This document shows positions 1 to 13,200 of a DNA stretch of 64,000 bases, one piece after another; position 1 is the first letter of the stretch, and each line of letters begins with the position of its first letter. The stretch is taken from the NCBI GenBank assembly GCA_963971305.1, contig OZ020313.1, positions 24,530,602-24,594,601 of the forward strand, read 5' to 3'. The position numbers and the translations under genes are program-made. The notes beneath the pieces were generated by a model. The model ran no database searches and was not told the DNA's origin. It saw only the letters and a program-made list of their open reading frames with translations. This stretch comes from Arcuatula senhousia (lineage: Eukaryota; Mollusca; Bivalvia; Mytilida; Mytilidae).

Positions 1-2
1 TT

Positions 3-1160
3 GACAATCACAAATCTGTCATTTCCATCTTCGGGCTCTCTTTTGGTGCTGACAATGATGACATTCCATCCCTGTATTGGATTCCTAAATTACATAAAAA
101 TCCATACAAACAGCGCTTCATTGCAGGGTCATCAAAATGTACCACTAAACCTCTTTCAGTTCTGTTGTGTTCAATACTACATATAACAGCATTAAAATCC
201 GGCCTCCAGAAATATTACGATTCTTGTTATTGTAAAAATGGTGTCGATCAAATGTGGATCCTGAAAAATTCGAAAGAACTATTGGAGATTCTTAACTCGA
301 AATCAGTTTCATCTTGCAACAGCATCAAACCTTTCGACTTCTCCACTCTTTACACTTCTATTTCACATGAACAACTCAAATCACGATTGGCACAGCTGAT
401 TAAACGCAGCTTTTTCAAAAAGAATGGAAAACGCAGGTACAAATATTTGGTAGTCGATTACAGTAAGACTTACTTTGTCATCAATGAGTCTAAGAAAAAG
501 AACAAAAATACAGAAGACCAAATAGTCGACATGCTCAATTTTCTTATCGACAACATATTTGTTCAGTTTGGTGGACGTGGTTTTTAGCAAAGAATAGGGA
601 TTCCAATGGGTACTTATTGCGCACCTTTGCTTGCTGATTTGTTTCTACATTCATTTGAAGCAGACTTCATACAATATCTTCTAGACAAAAAAGATCGTAG
701 ACTAGCACTCTCATTTAACCTAACTGATCGTTATATTGATGATGTCCTTTCACTATAATGACTTTCTCCATCACATATATCCCCACGATCTTGAATAAAA
801 GACACAACGAATTCTATGAAGTTTGCTTCATATTTAGATCTACATCTCGAAATTGACTCTCAAGGAAGACTTTCAACAAAGCTCTATGACAAACGTGATG
901 ACTTCAACTTTCCAATCGTCAACTTCCCCTTGTTGTGAAGCAACATTCCGTCCGCTCCTGCTTATGGAGTCTTCGTATCACATTTGATTCGTTACTCCAG
1001 AGCTTGTGGAAATTACATCGATTTCCTTGGTAGAGGATCACGTTTGACACAGAAATTGCTGACACAGGGTTATGTTGCTCCAAGGTTGCTGCCTTCACTC
1101 AATAAATTTTACGATAGACACCGTGCACTCGTTTTCTATCTCTCAAATGAGTGCAGATGT
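3..1160 (+). pseudogene. Broken Penelope-like retroelement reverse transcriptase
   Basis: One frame is open from the window edge to a TAG at 585-587 and continues in the same frame to about 757. It shows the PKLHK-type motif before the polymerase core (about 78-110), an RT1-like FDFSTLYTSI segment (about 336-365), GIPMGT just after the TAG, and a YIDDV catalytic box at about 733-747. It is then shifted: recognisable C-terminal RT/thumb sequence resumes at about 810-1150 with further breaks. PKLHK plus YIDDV suggests a Penelope-like element, but no GIY-YIG endonuclease is visible. The stop and shifts mean this copy is dead. The 5' part lies outside the window. Confidence 0.75.
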
Positions 1161-1430
1161 TGGTTTATGTTGTCTTCCTTTACCGGATTTGACACACTGA
1201 ATTGGAAATAAGCAACACGACGGGTATGATATAGCAGACAGAAACCGCTTACTCTTTCGGAGCTCCTGAGTTCACTCATGTTACGACTTGCGTTCGCGTT
1301 GTTGATTTCCGTTCGGTTGATTTTGTGTTTTATGTTTCTTCGTGCTGTTCTTGTTCGTGTTTACCGGTTTGCCCGTTCGGACTTTTGACACTCGAATGCC
1401 CCATTGGTGCCTCTTTGACTCTCTATATAG
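1161..1430 (+). mobile_element. Penelope-like element 3' tail
   Basis: This follows the broken reverse transcriptase directly. It contains a CTTTACCGGATTTGACAC stretch, an AGCTCCTGAGTTCACTC stretch and the end block CGGACTTTTGACACTCGAAT. The same blocks recur without a polymerase at seven other places in this window, which identifies this as the transposed 3' tail. Confidence 0.6.
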
Positions 1431-1435
1431 CATAA

Positions 1436-1632
1436 ATCCATCTTCAGAATATTTTTTTTTCTTAACCTTTGCTGCCAAATTTTTTTGTCATCAAAAATCA
1501 TATTCAAAATATTTTTTAGGAAAAAAACATTTTCAAAATATTTTTTAGGAAAAAAACATTTTCAAAATATTTTTTTTAAGAAAAAAAAAACAAGGGCCCC
1601 CCTTCAAGTTAAATGGTCGGTCACTAAAGTCG
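1436..1632. repeat. One-ended copy of a TIR element with internal 29-bp tandem repeats
   Basis: The right end (about 1590-1632: GGGCCCCCCTTCAAGTTAAATGGTCGGTCACTAA) matches the inverted-repeat end of the complete element at 60989-61241. The interior has three imperfect copies of a roughly 29-bp unit, TTTTCAAAATATTTTTTAGG plus an A-run, at about 1500-1590. Confidence 0.55.
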
Positions 1633-1960
1633 CCATGTTCACAGGAGAGAAAATTCTGCAAGTTCTTTGCTTTCATTTCGATGACGTTTCACTACTGTGA
1701 ATCGCATTTTTAGCCATAAGTCCGTTACATGCTTATCTGACAAAGCAATCCAGTCATGTACGGGCCTGCGTCACCGTAACGTATATTTTCAACGACATGC
1801 TGAACTTTTCAAATTCTTTCAAAACAGGAGGTGAACATTTAATATACCTGTACATGTATCATGTATATTCTCAATATGAAAACTGTATATTGACATGCTT
1901 AATTTGAAATACAGATAACACACAATTTTGCGTGGGAACGCACTAGGCGTTTAATGCTTC
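1633..1960. other. No feature recognised
   Basis: AT-rich sequence between repeat copies. No coding exon or structured repeat was seen here. Confidence 0.5.
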
Positions 1961-1964
1961 CATA

Positions 1965-2440
1965 ACAAAAGTTGCAGATACAAATTTAACTTTATACCAA
2001 ATATCAAAGGTGTACCATTTAACCTTACCATTTAGCCAAACAAGTATAAAATCTCATAGACCATGACTGCAGCAGCATACAGATAAAATTCCCTTGAATT
2101 TGATCTATACTGAATCATGCTAATGTAACTGCATACCAAATATCAACAATGTACCAAATATGCTTCATATCAAATAACAGACATTAGAAAAAAAAACGTT
2201 ATCATTTAGCCAAATCAGTATAAATTTTATAAAGTCCATAGACTGACTGATGCTATTAATGCAACTGCATACCAAATATCAATCATGTAGCGTAACTTGT
2301 TCACATCAAACAGACTTAAGCAGAAACTTCGATGAATGTAGACGCCGCCGCCACCGCCGTCGGAATCACCAAGTGTCGCCTTTTGCGACATTCATCACAG
2401 GCGAGATAAAAATCAGTTATATGATATATTTGGTTAGAAG
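1965..2440. repeat. Short tandem-repeat element with GC-rich end
   Basis: ATACCAAATATCAA recurs at about 1997, 2135 and 2270, followed each time by diverged copies of TTAGCCAAACAAGTATAAA, giving 2-3 units of roughly 140-160 bp. The block ends in a GACGCCGCCGCC tract and a short hairpin (GTCGCCTTTTGCGAC) at about 2376. A tandem core and a hairpin-bearing end suggest a non-autonomous DNA element, possibly Helitron-like. Confidence 0.5.
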
Positions 2441-2873
2441 TAAAAGCAGCAGTGTATGCGTCATGCATGATAAGCATGCTTATTTGAATCTGTACATATT
2501 ATTTTCCGGTATCGACAATTCAGATTTTTAAAACTATTTAATATTTATCGTTTTACCATGTCATCCACTTAAGTTTTGCTCGTAGTTGATTTTGTATCCT
2601 GTTTGACATGTGATATGCAAACAAAACTCATTTTGATCCCATATTCGATTGACTTCTCGTGTCAAATGTATATCTGAAATTCATTTTTATGGCATTATTT
2701 GTTTACCACAAAAGCAAATATTACATTTTAAGTGACATCTCCGTAATAAAATTTTATTTCTAAGTACGTGTATAAATACAAAATACCATGCTTGGTGTCA
2801 ATAAAACAAATTTCGTTACGTGTGCTATATATGCATATCAAGAAGTTAAAGAACTAACTTTTTGTTCTTTCTG

Positions 2874-3054
2874 GGAGGCTATGGTGAACTTTGGAATAAA
2901 TGCCAGAATGCCAAAAATCAGGAAATAGACAACAGGATAGTGCAAAGAGCAGAATGCATTTGAAAAAAAATTGTAAAATTTTATAATATAAATGTCCAAG
3001 CACCGATTTTTCCAAAAATAGAAAGGCAGGATGAAAAATATATCCATAGCCCCC
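2874..3054. mobile_element. MITE with GGCTATGGTGAA ends (copy 1)
   Basis: The left end GGCTATGGTGAA and the right end CATAGCCCCC are inverted repeats about 180 bp apart. A second copy with the same ends and related interior (CCAAAAATCA, GCACCGATTT-like blocks) lies at 23437-23622, so this is a family. Confidence 0.6.
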
Positions 3055-4147
3055 ATGAAAAACAAATTGATGCTCCCTAATATCTCATCACCAGCATTTG
3101 AATCTAATTATAATTGGAAGTCCGAAACCAAACATTTCAAACGAGAGGTGTTTATACACAAAAGGTTCGAACAAGGAATTAAACAAAATCAAGTTCATTA
3201 CAAGAAAAACATCGAAAGCATCTGATGTTTTAATCGATTTAAATTTGAATATCAATTGAAAAAAGACCAGGGCTTTTGATGATCTCCATGAACCTCTTGT
3301 CCTTCAAAAAACAAGTTAACCCCTAGTAAGGTGAGTTCACGTAAAAATGGTTTTGGTAAATATTTGTATTTCGATGCAATGCTTTATCACATAGAAAAAA
3401 ATGATACTAAACATAATCTAAACTTTTTAAACCGGACAAAACATATCCTCTTAAAATCCCTTGCCAAAACCAACTTTCGGTGAAGTTTGGTAAGTTTTGT
3501 TCATCTCTCGTGAACTCCTCTGGTGAGACTAACCACGTGTGAACATACCAAATTGGGTGTCTTTGAAAAAAATGATACCATCTACTTACATCGCATATTA
3601 CTCGAATAGATTCACATTTATTGTGCTCCGTTAACTTCTAACAAAATATTAGCTGTTTTAGTTAAGAAATAATCAAAACCTTAATATTTATCGAATATCA
3701 AAATGATTTAATATAATATTGCATCCTTGTGCATATTCAGATTTATCTTTTTGATCAGCACTTTGATGTAAACGCACTCGTGTGTGGCAATGCACCCTCA
3801 GAGATGCACCTTAAAATTTCTCAAGTTATGCAATCTATAACATGTTTATCCAGAATTTGCATGTATGATCGTGCACCTACTTATAATGTGGAAAACATCG
3901 ATTTGAGTTGAAACTTTCAAACCATTCGTTCGATTATCATCCCAATTATAGACAGAGACACAATAGTAAACGCCCGATTTTAACGAGGATATACAATTTG
4001 TAAGACATGTCAATTATTACACCAATAATTGCTATTTTAATATTCATGACTAGATTGTTTTATAGTCGCAATCAAGGTGTATTGTTACGAAGTTAATCAC
4101 ACGTGTGACTATCTATTGGATCTGATCGAAGGTATTGCGGAAGGATC
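3055..4147. other. Upstream region of the MGAT4-like gene
   Basis: Non-coding AT-rich DNA before the anchor exon. An element end beginning ACCCCTAGTAAGGTGAGTTC lies at 3322 and has an inverted partner at 6508-6556. No TATA box could be assigned with confidence; a CACGTGTG E-box-like site occurs at about 4100. Confidence 0.4.
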
Positions 4148-4238
4148 ATGAAGCGATCGCGAAGGACGTGTAAAATCGTCGGGATTTGCATCTTGTGTCT
4201 GGTGGTGATGGAATTTGTTCTAACAAACGTTTTTAAAG
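4148..4238 (+). CDS. MGAT4-like gene, first coding exon (membrane anchor)
   Basis: ATG at 4148 opens 30 codons with a basic start (MKRSRR) and then a hydrophobic run of about 16 residues (IVGICILCLVVMEFVL), typical of a type II signal anchor. It ends AAAG|GTAAGG, a strong donor in phase 1. The catalytic exon needs two bases to finish a codon and so joins this exon in frame, as K-G-F-L-T-I-G. Confidence 0.7.
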
Positions 4239-7200
4239 GTAAGGAGGACGGTATCTTTTTTGTTATTCAATCATCTTTATCATATAGATCCTATAGACAT
4301 CTATTTTAGCTACATTAATTTGCGTATATTGATTTTAATGATTCAATAGAAACATTTTTTTTTCAAATGTGTTTTATTACTATTTTGAATAAATGAAACT
4401 TCACAAAGGTAAAGATAGAAATGATTTTTAAAGCGCATTTACTACAACTTTCAAATAATGATTTATGGTTTAAAAAGGTAACCTTACCTCGGCATTTTTA
4501 TGGCTTCATTAATATTAGCAATTTAATATGGTCTCCTTAAAAGTCAGCCAAAGCAAGTTTTCCAATTTTGATTTATTTATGTCCAATTTTGCGATCTTAA
4601 TTCTTAAGAAGTTTGGTCTTCTTGAAGCTAAACCCCCCTTTTTGTCTTTATCCGTCTTTTGTTTAAATGGGACATATTTCCCTGCTCCCTTTAGGCTTAT
4701 CTAGATAACAGTATAGAACCACGATGGCCCACTTTCATTCAGACCCCCCCATTCGTTTGAGTCCTCTCCGTTTTATTGATATTATGTGGTGTCTATGCTA
4801 TCTAAATATAATAATCGAAGACATTAATAACAATATTGACGCGTGGCAAAACATGCTATAATTATGGTATTTATTATACAAAAAGTGTCTGTGGAACATG
4901 TCACATGTAAAAGTTATTGATTGATTGGTTTGATTGATGTTTGTTTTTTGTTTGTGTTTTTATTTTATGTCTTGTTGGTGATTTTTCAGCCACTATCGGG
5001 ACAAAAAACAAATCATCATGTAAAAATAAACAGACCGACAAATATAATTGCATCAATAATGAAGGCTTATATATATATCTTTATTTGCAAAATACACCCA
5101 TAAGGGTCAAAGCAAAAACAAAAACATGTAAAATACAAAACATATACAGAAAACAACAGAGTATACAGAATATTAACATAATTATGGAGTTTACATGTAT
5201 TAGCAAGAATTTTTTTCTCTATCAGTCACTAATGACGGCATTTCATCTATATTGTTTGTACCTAAGACCGCAATTCCAATACATGTACATGTACATACAA
5301 TATGGCTTGCTGCAATCTTAATGGTCAGCTAAGACCTAAATCATCTTCACAAAACTATAGGTATTACCATGTTTTCTATTTGTTTTTTTTATCCCAGCTA
5401 CGAAGAATTTTATTCTTGTTACAATGTATTCTTCTGTAAACCAAAAACTCCCGTCGCATTTTTATAAAAATACATGATACAGAGGGTTGATGTTTTTGAT
5501 ACTAGTTAAAAGTAACACATTTATTCCTTTTCTGTTTGCCAATTTTTTATTCTGTAAGCATGGTATCATTATTTAAGCGGGCGTATCACAACTGAGCGTT
5601 ACTTGTTTTCATTTTCTAGCTAATGCTAAATTTTAATAAGTTGATGTTCTGTTGCATTCGATTTATAATCTTGGTACTATATCAAAACTATTAAACAAGC
5701 GCCATATGTAAACATTCGTGTGTCACATCTATAATGGATTTGTTTGTTTAAAGTGTAAACAATTTGTAGCTTTGTTTAACGTTAACGAATCATAAAATAT
5801 GCAAAATGCATCCTGAGTATCCAATGATACGCTTGAATATCACACCTGGTAGGCCTCACATAGGAGTTCACGAGATATGAATAAGTTATATTTATAGCAC
5901 AGTCCTACGAGTTATCCTAATAAACTTCGAACGCGAAGCGTGAGTAGTTTATTTGGATAACGAGGTAGGCGTTGCTATAAATTATTTGTAACATGAATTA
6001 ACCCCGCCCACTGATTAAAAAAATACTTGAAAGGCGGAGCACATAATTGTAGCGTGATTAAATTTTAACCAATCAAAATAACTGGCTCGTGCCATTGTCT
6101 GGCGGGAAATATCAAATAAAATGAATATTCAAATACAGGTATGTTTTTTCATTGTTTGAAGGAGGAGTCATGATTTGGAGGCGGAGCTTTTGGTATGCAA
6201 TATTTGGGTCTTCGGTGTTGATTATTGCATGGAAATTTCCCATTGGGTTTATATGACACAGGTGAAATTTTATGCAATATCATTCAGTTGAGGTGATTTA
6301 GAAAACAAATGTTTATTAGTACTTATTTATTCTTTCTGAAGATCAAAGGAAAATTCTCAATTCATGTTACAAGATTCACAAAAAGTTTGTTTTCGTAAGG
6401 TATTCATATAGGATAAATTTCATATGGTATAGAAGAAAGTAAATAAGATTGGAATTTGTTTTGTATCGGTTTTCTTTTTGTGTGATTTAAATTATCGTAT
6501 CAAAATTCAAACATTTACCAAAACCATTTTTACGTGAACTCACTTTACTAGGGGTGAACATGTAGTACATGTGTACGTGAGGGACTATTTTACTTCTGGA
6601 AAAAAATTAGGAAATAATTGTATTTCGTCTATTATTATAAATGCCAGTGTCAAAAACTACCCGCGACCTGTCTTGAAGGCTTTTTAGGGGCGAATTGCGA
6701 GATCTCCGTTTGGTTAAAAATGACCTACCTTGAAAATTTCTTAAAAATTGACATGCAACCTAATTAAATTTTGCCTTAATATTGACCATAGAAGTGCAAA
6801 AAGATAAAATGTTCACTTTAAAGAAAACAAGGTTTTGTATCACTTGAAATCCTGGGTGTCTTATATATATATATATAATTGACTTTGACATAAACCAAAG
6901 AGACCAAATCCTTTTTTATAATTAGATACTTAATTTGCAAAACATAAATTTTACGGGTTCAGCAAATACAAAACCATCAAATACAAATAACATATGCAGA
7001 AATAAATTGTTTTACATACTTGAAAAAAGAAAAAAATACGGTGATTAGACATTTACTTGACCAGTTTAGACCTCATTTTCGCCACTCTAAAGATATCTTT
7101 ATGAAATCAATGATAATAGGCAATATATCAATATCACAATTTAAAGTAATAATAAATCAAAAAGTCATAAAATTTCTTATAATCTATATGAGCCGGAAAA

Positions 7201-10200
7201 ATGTTTATTGTTGTTCAAAACTTTTATAAAACACTACGAAAATGTCAACCAGCAATGGGATTTTGATAAAAATTGACAAAAAGTATATGTAATCAATTAT
7301 TTGCTTCCCGAGTCCTATCATGCAAGTGAGATGCATAAAATCCCAGTCAACTTTACTCGGAAAAGCCCGCGCATGGCATTTAAATGTGAAGTAAACATTT
7401 TCCCCAATTAAGGCCACGTGTTTTTAAAACGAATCGAGTTTTAAATTTGAAAAGGGTATTTAGCACATGTCTAAGATACAATGTACAGATGTTTTTTGTT
7501 CTTGTAAACAGCTTTTATTTTACTATTTCTTAATATGGACACGATGGAAAGGATTTTCAGTCAAATAAAGTTAAGATTATATAAAGGTATGTTTAACCTA
7601 GAATAAAGCATGATTCATATTTGTTTATTTATGTATACTCGGTAAACATCGGAATGGTGTCTCCGAAAGTTAATAAGCGACCATTAGTATAAAAAAATCC
7701 TAAAAGTTGAGCCGAATTCCATGCCGTTTGTGCTGAATATTGATGTAACCATCACAAATTAAGCGCAGAAGTTCAAATTTCATCATTGAGACGCAGTTAC
7801 ATCAATTTTTTCATGTTGCAATTTTTAGTCAAAAATTGGTTTATTATTACAAAAGTTTATTGGTAGAGTGAAGCTGGTAAAATGTAAATATCATGTTTGA
7901 GAAGTTATTTCGTATGTTATTATTTATTTATTTGGCAGTCCAAAAATAAATGTTTCTCGTCATCTAGGATCTTGCACTTTGTGCAGTCTTTGCTCATGGG
8001 GAAACAGAATGACAACTGAATGGTCTCACTAAGATATTTTTGATTTAACACTTTTTAACAAATTTTGCACTATTTGCAGTCTTTGCTCATGAGGTATCAG
8101 AAAGACAACTGATTGGTCCTACTAAGATATTTTTGATTTTCATATAACAATTTTCTACACATTTTATAAGAATTTATGAACAATGGTAAACAAATTCTCG
8201 TAAGTATAGATTGCCACTTAAGATGATTGTTACTAAACATTTTTTTTGTGAAACTGCGTATTTCAGTCTTTTTGATTTATACGATCAAAACAAGCTTTAA
8301 AAATGTTTCCATATTTTTTTTATTGTAGGACATATGAGAAATCTAAGCCGTGAAATTTCTATACCAAGCATCAGTTACAGAGATTTTCTTAAAATAGTAA
8401 GTGGTTATTATTTTTATGTAATCGAGAAGTAGAAGACTTATTAAGTTCTTTGTCAAAATGTTTCGTTATTTATTGATAAACAAATGCTATTAAACTCAAC
8501 AATCAAATCACAATGGAAGAGAGAACTTTGGGACCATAAAACCATGACTTTGGTGTAACAAGGCAGGTCATTGCGTTCTTCATTTTCTCATATGTAGTTG
8601 CTTGTATTGTCTTTTCTTTTGACATCTGACTGCAGACATTGATCCGTTTTATTAGTTCTTTAATCGACATTTACAGTTTTCATTCTTGCTCTTGGGAAGC
8701 ACAGAAACGTGAAATCAATGGCAACATATTCAAGTCGTCTGCTGAATATTTGGAATCAAATATTGGAATGATTACACCCAATGAGGACTTTTCACTTAAC
8801 AGAGTTTAACGTCAAAGTGCTACACGAACACTAATATCATATATTTACATGTACATGTATGATTATGTTGCTCTTAAATTTTGATTTTTTCACGCGATTT
8901 TATGAAAAACAGTAAAAATAAAAATGCTGTGACAATTTCGGGGTATCAGATGTTCGAGAAAAATGACATCTTGCAAATCAGAAGAGAAGTTTTAATCATA
9001 ATGTACATTGGATTTCAAATCAAAGTACCGTTGGTACCGTGTACTTGGAAGTCACATTTGAATGAAGGCAAGTGATTTTTGTTGTGGTTTTTAACTTTTT
9101 CGACAGAAGAAGGCAATTACTGAATTTAAATATATCTAAATATTTATGTATGAACCACGCTTTCTTACAACGATATGAAATCGAAATAACTACATGTACT
9201 TTTCGGTAACTTTTATCTGAGAAAATCATTAAGTTAATTTTCTCAGCCTGTATATAAAGCATTAATTTCTATAATTTGTATATACCCGCTAAAATAGATT
9301 TCCAATGCATCGCACAGGTGACTAAAGTCACGTGACACACAAAATGTAGTTTTTTAAAGGTTATGAAAAATATAGCAAATACTATATCATCATTTATATA
9401 AAACGAAATAAATAAACAAAGAAATTATAATAAGGTGCTATACTAAAATAGATAAGAAAGCTCGTTGACAAAAAAAAAGAATAAACACACTTCGACAGGA
9501 GAGCGAATGGACAATAGATCAGGTTATAACACGGTCTCGGGAGAAAACGCAGATGGACATCCCCAACAATTTATTTCAAATTATGACAGTAAGAGTTATT
9601 ATCTCCCGTTAATTTATCGAAATTCATCGATCTGGGATGTCATTATGTAACATTAGATAACATTTTATCACTGACCAAATCCCGCTGTGCCAGTGTGGTA
9701 AAATTTCGTATCGCATTTTATCAGTTTTAATCGTGTAACTGGAAGGATTTTGAAGATAATATATATATATGTTTTAGGTTCAGGTTTTCACGCAATCAAG
9801 GAATTTAATCTTATTAGTTCTAGAACAAGAGGCTCCCAGGAGCCTGAATCGCTCACCTGGTCTTGAGTCAATCTAAACATATAAACACTTTTCTAGAGCT
9901 AAATGAGCTGAACATTTAAGAAAGCAACAGCTTTTCTCTTTCTACTATAGTTTCATTCTATAGGCCAAAAACATGAAAAAACGTTATTTTAGGGGCCGTA
10001 ACCCCTATAAGGGGTCATCTGACAACTTTGACCCAATGAAAACTTTTGTAGAGCTAAATGAACTTAACATTTAAGCAAGCAACAGCTTTTCTCTATCTGC
10101 TATAGTTTTCATTCACTAAGCCAAAATCATGAAAAAATGTCATTTTAGAGGCCATTACCCCTATAAGGGGTCATCTGACAACTTCGATCCTATTGAGACT

Positions 10201-13200
10201 TTTGTAGAGCTTTATGAACTGAACATTTAAGCAAGCAACAGCTTCTCTCTATCTGCTATAGTTTTCATTCACTAAGCCAAAAACATGAAAAAACGTTATT
10301 TTAGGGGCAGTAACCCCTACAAGGGGTCATCTGACAACTTTGACCCTATGAAGACTTTTATATAGCCAAATGAACTAAACATTTAAGCAAGCAACAGCTT
10401 TTCTCTATCTGCTATAGTTTTCATTCTATAGGCCAAAAACATGAAAAAACGTCATTTTACGGGGCACTACCCCTATTAGGGGTCATCTGACAACTTCGAT
10501 CCTATGGAGACTTTTGAAGAGCTTAATGAGCTGAACTTTTAAGCAAGCAACAGCTTCTCTCTATCTGCTATAGTTTTCATTCCTTAGGCCAAAAATATGA
10601 AAAAACGTTATTTTAGGGGCTGTAACCCCTATAAGGATTCATCTGACACTTTCGACCCTATGGAGACTTTTGTAGAGCTAAATGAGCTGAACATTTAAGC
10701 AAGCAACAACTTTTCTCTATCTGTAATAGTTTTCATTCTATAGGCCAAAAACATGAAAAAATGCTATTTTTCATCTTTAAGGGGCCGTAACTCCTATAAG
10801 GGGTCATCTGACAACTTTGACTCAATGGAGACTTTTGTAGAGCTTTTGATGCTGAAGAAGTAGCCTGGCATCAGATTTCATCTATCTCTTATACTTTTTG
10901 ATTTACAAGCCAAAAATAGTAGTGTGACCCCCCTAGTCTATTTTTAGTAACGGCGGCCATGTTGTTTGGACGGCGGTCACCATTTGTGCAATCTTGGTAG
11001 AGGACATCCCATAGATGAAGTGTGCAAAGTTTCAAAGCAATTCCTTCAGTCGTTTCGGAGGAGAAGATTTTCAAAGAAAAGTTAACGACGACGACGGACG
11101 ACGACGACGACGGACGCCAAGTGATGGCAATAGCTCACACGGTCCAGGTGAGCTAAAAATGAATAAAAATCATATGTGGCAGCACTTTGAATAAGGATCG
11201 GTTTATGAAAATATGTCCCTTACATCTATGCTTACATCTTTGCATAAGCAGACTCTTAAAATATTTTGTAAATATACAATACACAAGATTCAATACCAAT
11301 CCAAGAATTATCAACAAAATGCCCATTTGTGCAATAAAACAATAAACACAAAGATGACAAGGACAATCAAAAGCTGAGACAAAGAATCCCTGTCTTAGGA
11401 CAGACTCATAAAAATATGGTGGGGTTAAACTAGTTTTTTTTACCCTACCTTCTCCCATTAATAAGGAGGGGGAGAGCCTTTTTTGGGACACTGGGATTGG
11501 CCATATTTAAGCTCGGGATTTCTGGATTTGGGCAATTTTAAGTTCGGGATTCCAGGATAAAATTACATCGAGACTCGGGATATCAGTTTTTTAAGCTCGG
11601 GATTTCGGGACTTTCAGTTTCGGGATCCGGGCACAGGGACTTGCTCCCCTCTATCATTTTTTTGTTAAAAGTCAATGTGCAGTACGAATAAAAAAACGGT
11701 TTTTTTTTTATCCGCTCGCACATTGACTCTAACAAAATCTATCAATTATTACTAGTAGAATCAGCAACAGTCTGCAAAATTTGCGTGCCTCGCTTCGCTC
11801 GGCATTTCTATAAATATTCATTCACTCTTTTTGATACTCTACTGCCCCCCCTAAAAAAAAAATCAGCGATAACTAGAAATTGTGGAAATTGTGAATGTCA
11901 TATGACTACAAGATATCCTGTAGTAGAATAGAATTGAATTTGGAGTGAAAAGGAGAGGAATCACTACGGACTGAACATTACAGTCTGTGCCGTTTGGTTT
12001 GTTAACAAAAAATAAAATAGTAAGATATTCAGTGAAAAAAAAACTATCAACCGTGGACATGACTCTAAGTAAAATGTCTAAAAAAGATAAAATTGAAAGA
12101 GATTCTTTGTCAACGTAAAGCAACAGTAAACTACTGGCAGAACACTTCTTCTTAAGAGTAAACCAGTTCTACTTGTCGTTTTTCCTGGGTTTTTTTTCCT
12201 GTCGACATCAATTATTATACACATCTTTTCTTGTATCTTTTGCGACTGTTGTTGCCAGTTCCAAAGATACCTTGGCATATAGCTGCGGAAACATAGGTCT
12301 TGTCACGTTGATCGCATTTTTTATACAACCAACCATGCAACAGTTGTACCCATGCGGGTTCCGGATGGTGAATATTATTTTATAAGAAAAAAGAAAAGCC
12401 TGGACCCAAACGCCTGTGGTCATTTCATGTAATGTGTCACCCCTTTCATGTTCATTTCCCGAATATAGCCGAAATCGTGTTGCTTGGAAATTTATTTTGC
12501 ATTAACAGTAGCCAGTAATATTAGTACCCTGTTGCATCTTCTTGAACATACTTGTCCAAAAAGTCTGTAAATATACTGTTTGCCCACTATAAAGAGTGTA
12601 AAAAACCTAGAGTATCATATCGGGTGTTCAGTGCATTTCTTACTTCATGAATACAATAAGAACCTCTATGGAAGTTGTCCGGTAATATTCACTAAACGAT
12701 CATAAAACTGGGCCAGGAAGGAATCTATTCTTTATTGAAAGTATGCCATGGTAACCAATAATATTTTTGAAATATCAAACACTAAATTGAATTACTTTTA
12801 AAATATCATTGTTTAAGACTTATCTCTATTCATCATTCGAATAGCTGTGTTAATTGATAATTATACTGATAATCTTTATGATCTATTACAAATTCCAAAT
12901 ATCGCAGCACGGGCCCTCATTGTGATAAGAACTTAAATCTATATCGTTGTTTTTAGAGTGGATAAACGAAATAAGCACGAAAATGGATGAAATCAATTAA
13001 TTTTAATTACTAAGAAATCTAAAAACTATAAATACGTTTTTTTTACAAATTTAAATGTCGTATTAGAAATGCCCTCATCTATGAAATTAAATAATTACTA
13101 CTTATATAATTTCGCAATGGAATAACTTGTTTGAATTTTTTACAAGTTGCATTATCAAAGTCTAACCTGGATGGTGCATTTTTTTTTAAATCTAAAGACA

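Larger units (their letters stand above)
4239..8328 (+). other. Intron after the anchor exon
   Basis: Non-coding. It contains a palindromic element (5890-5982), the right inverted partner of the 3322 repeat (6508-6556) and a 93-bp direct duplication (7972-8150). Short open frames here look like chance. Confidence 0.5.

Noticed and set aside
3160..3180. tRNA-like B box (GGTTCGAAC) hinting at a SINE
   Set aside because: No matching A box, cloverleaf or tailed repeat was found around it.
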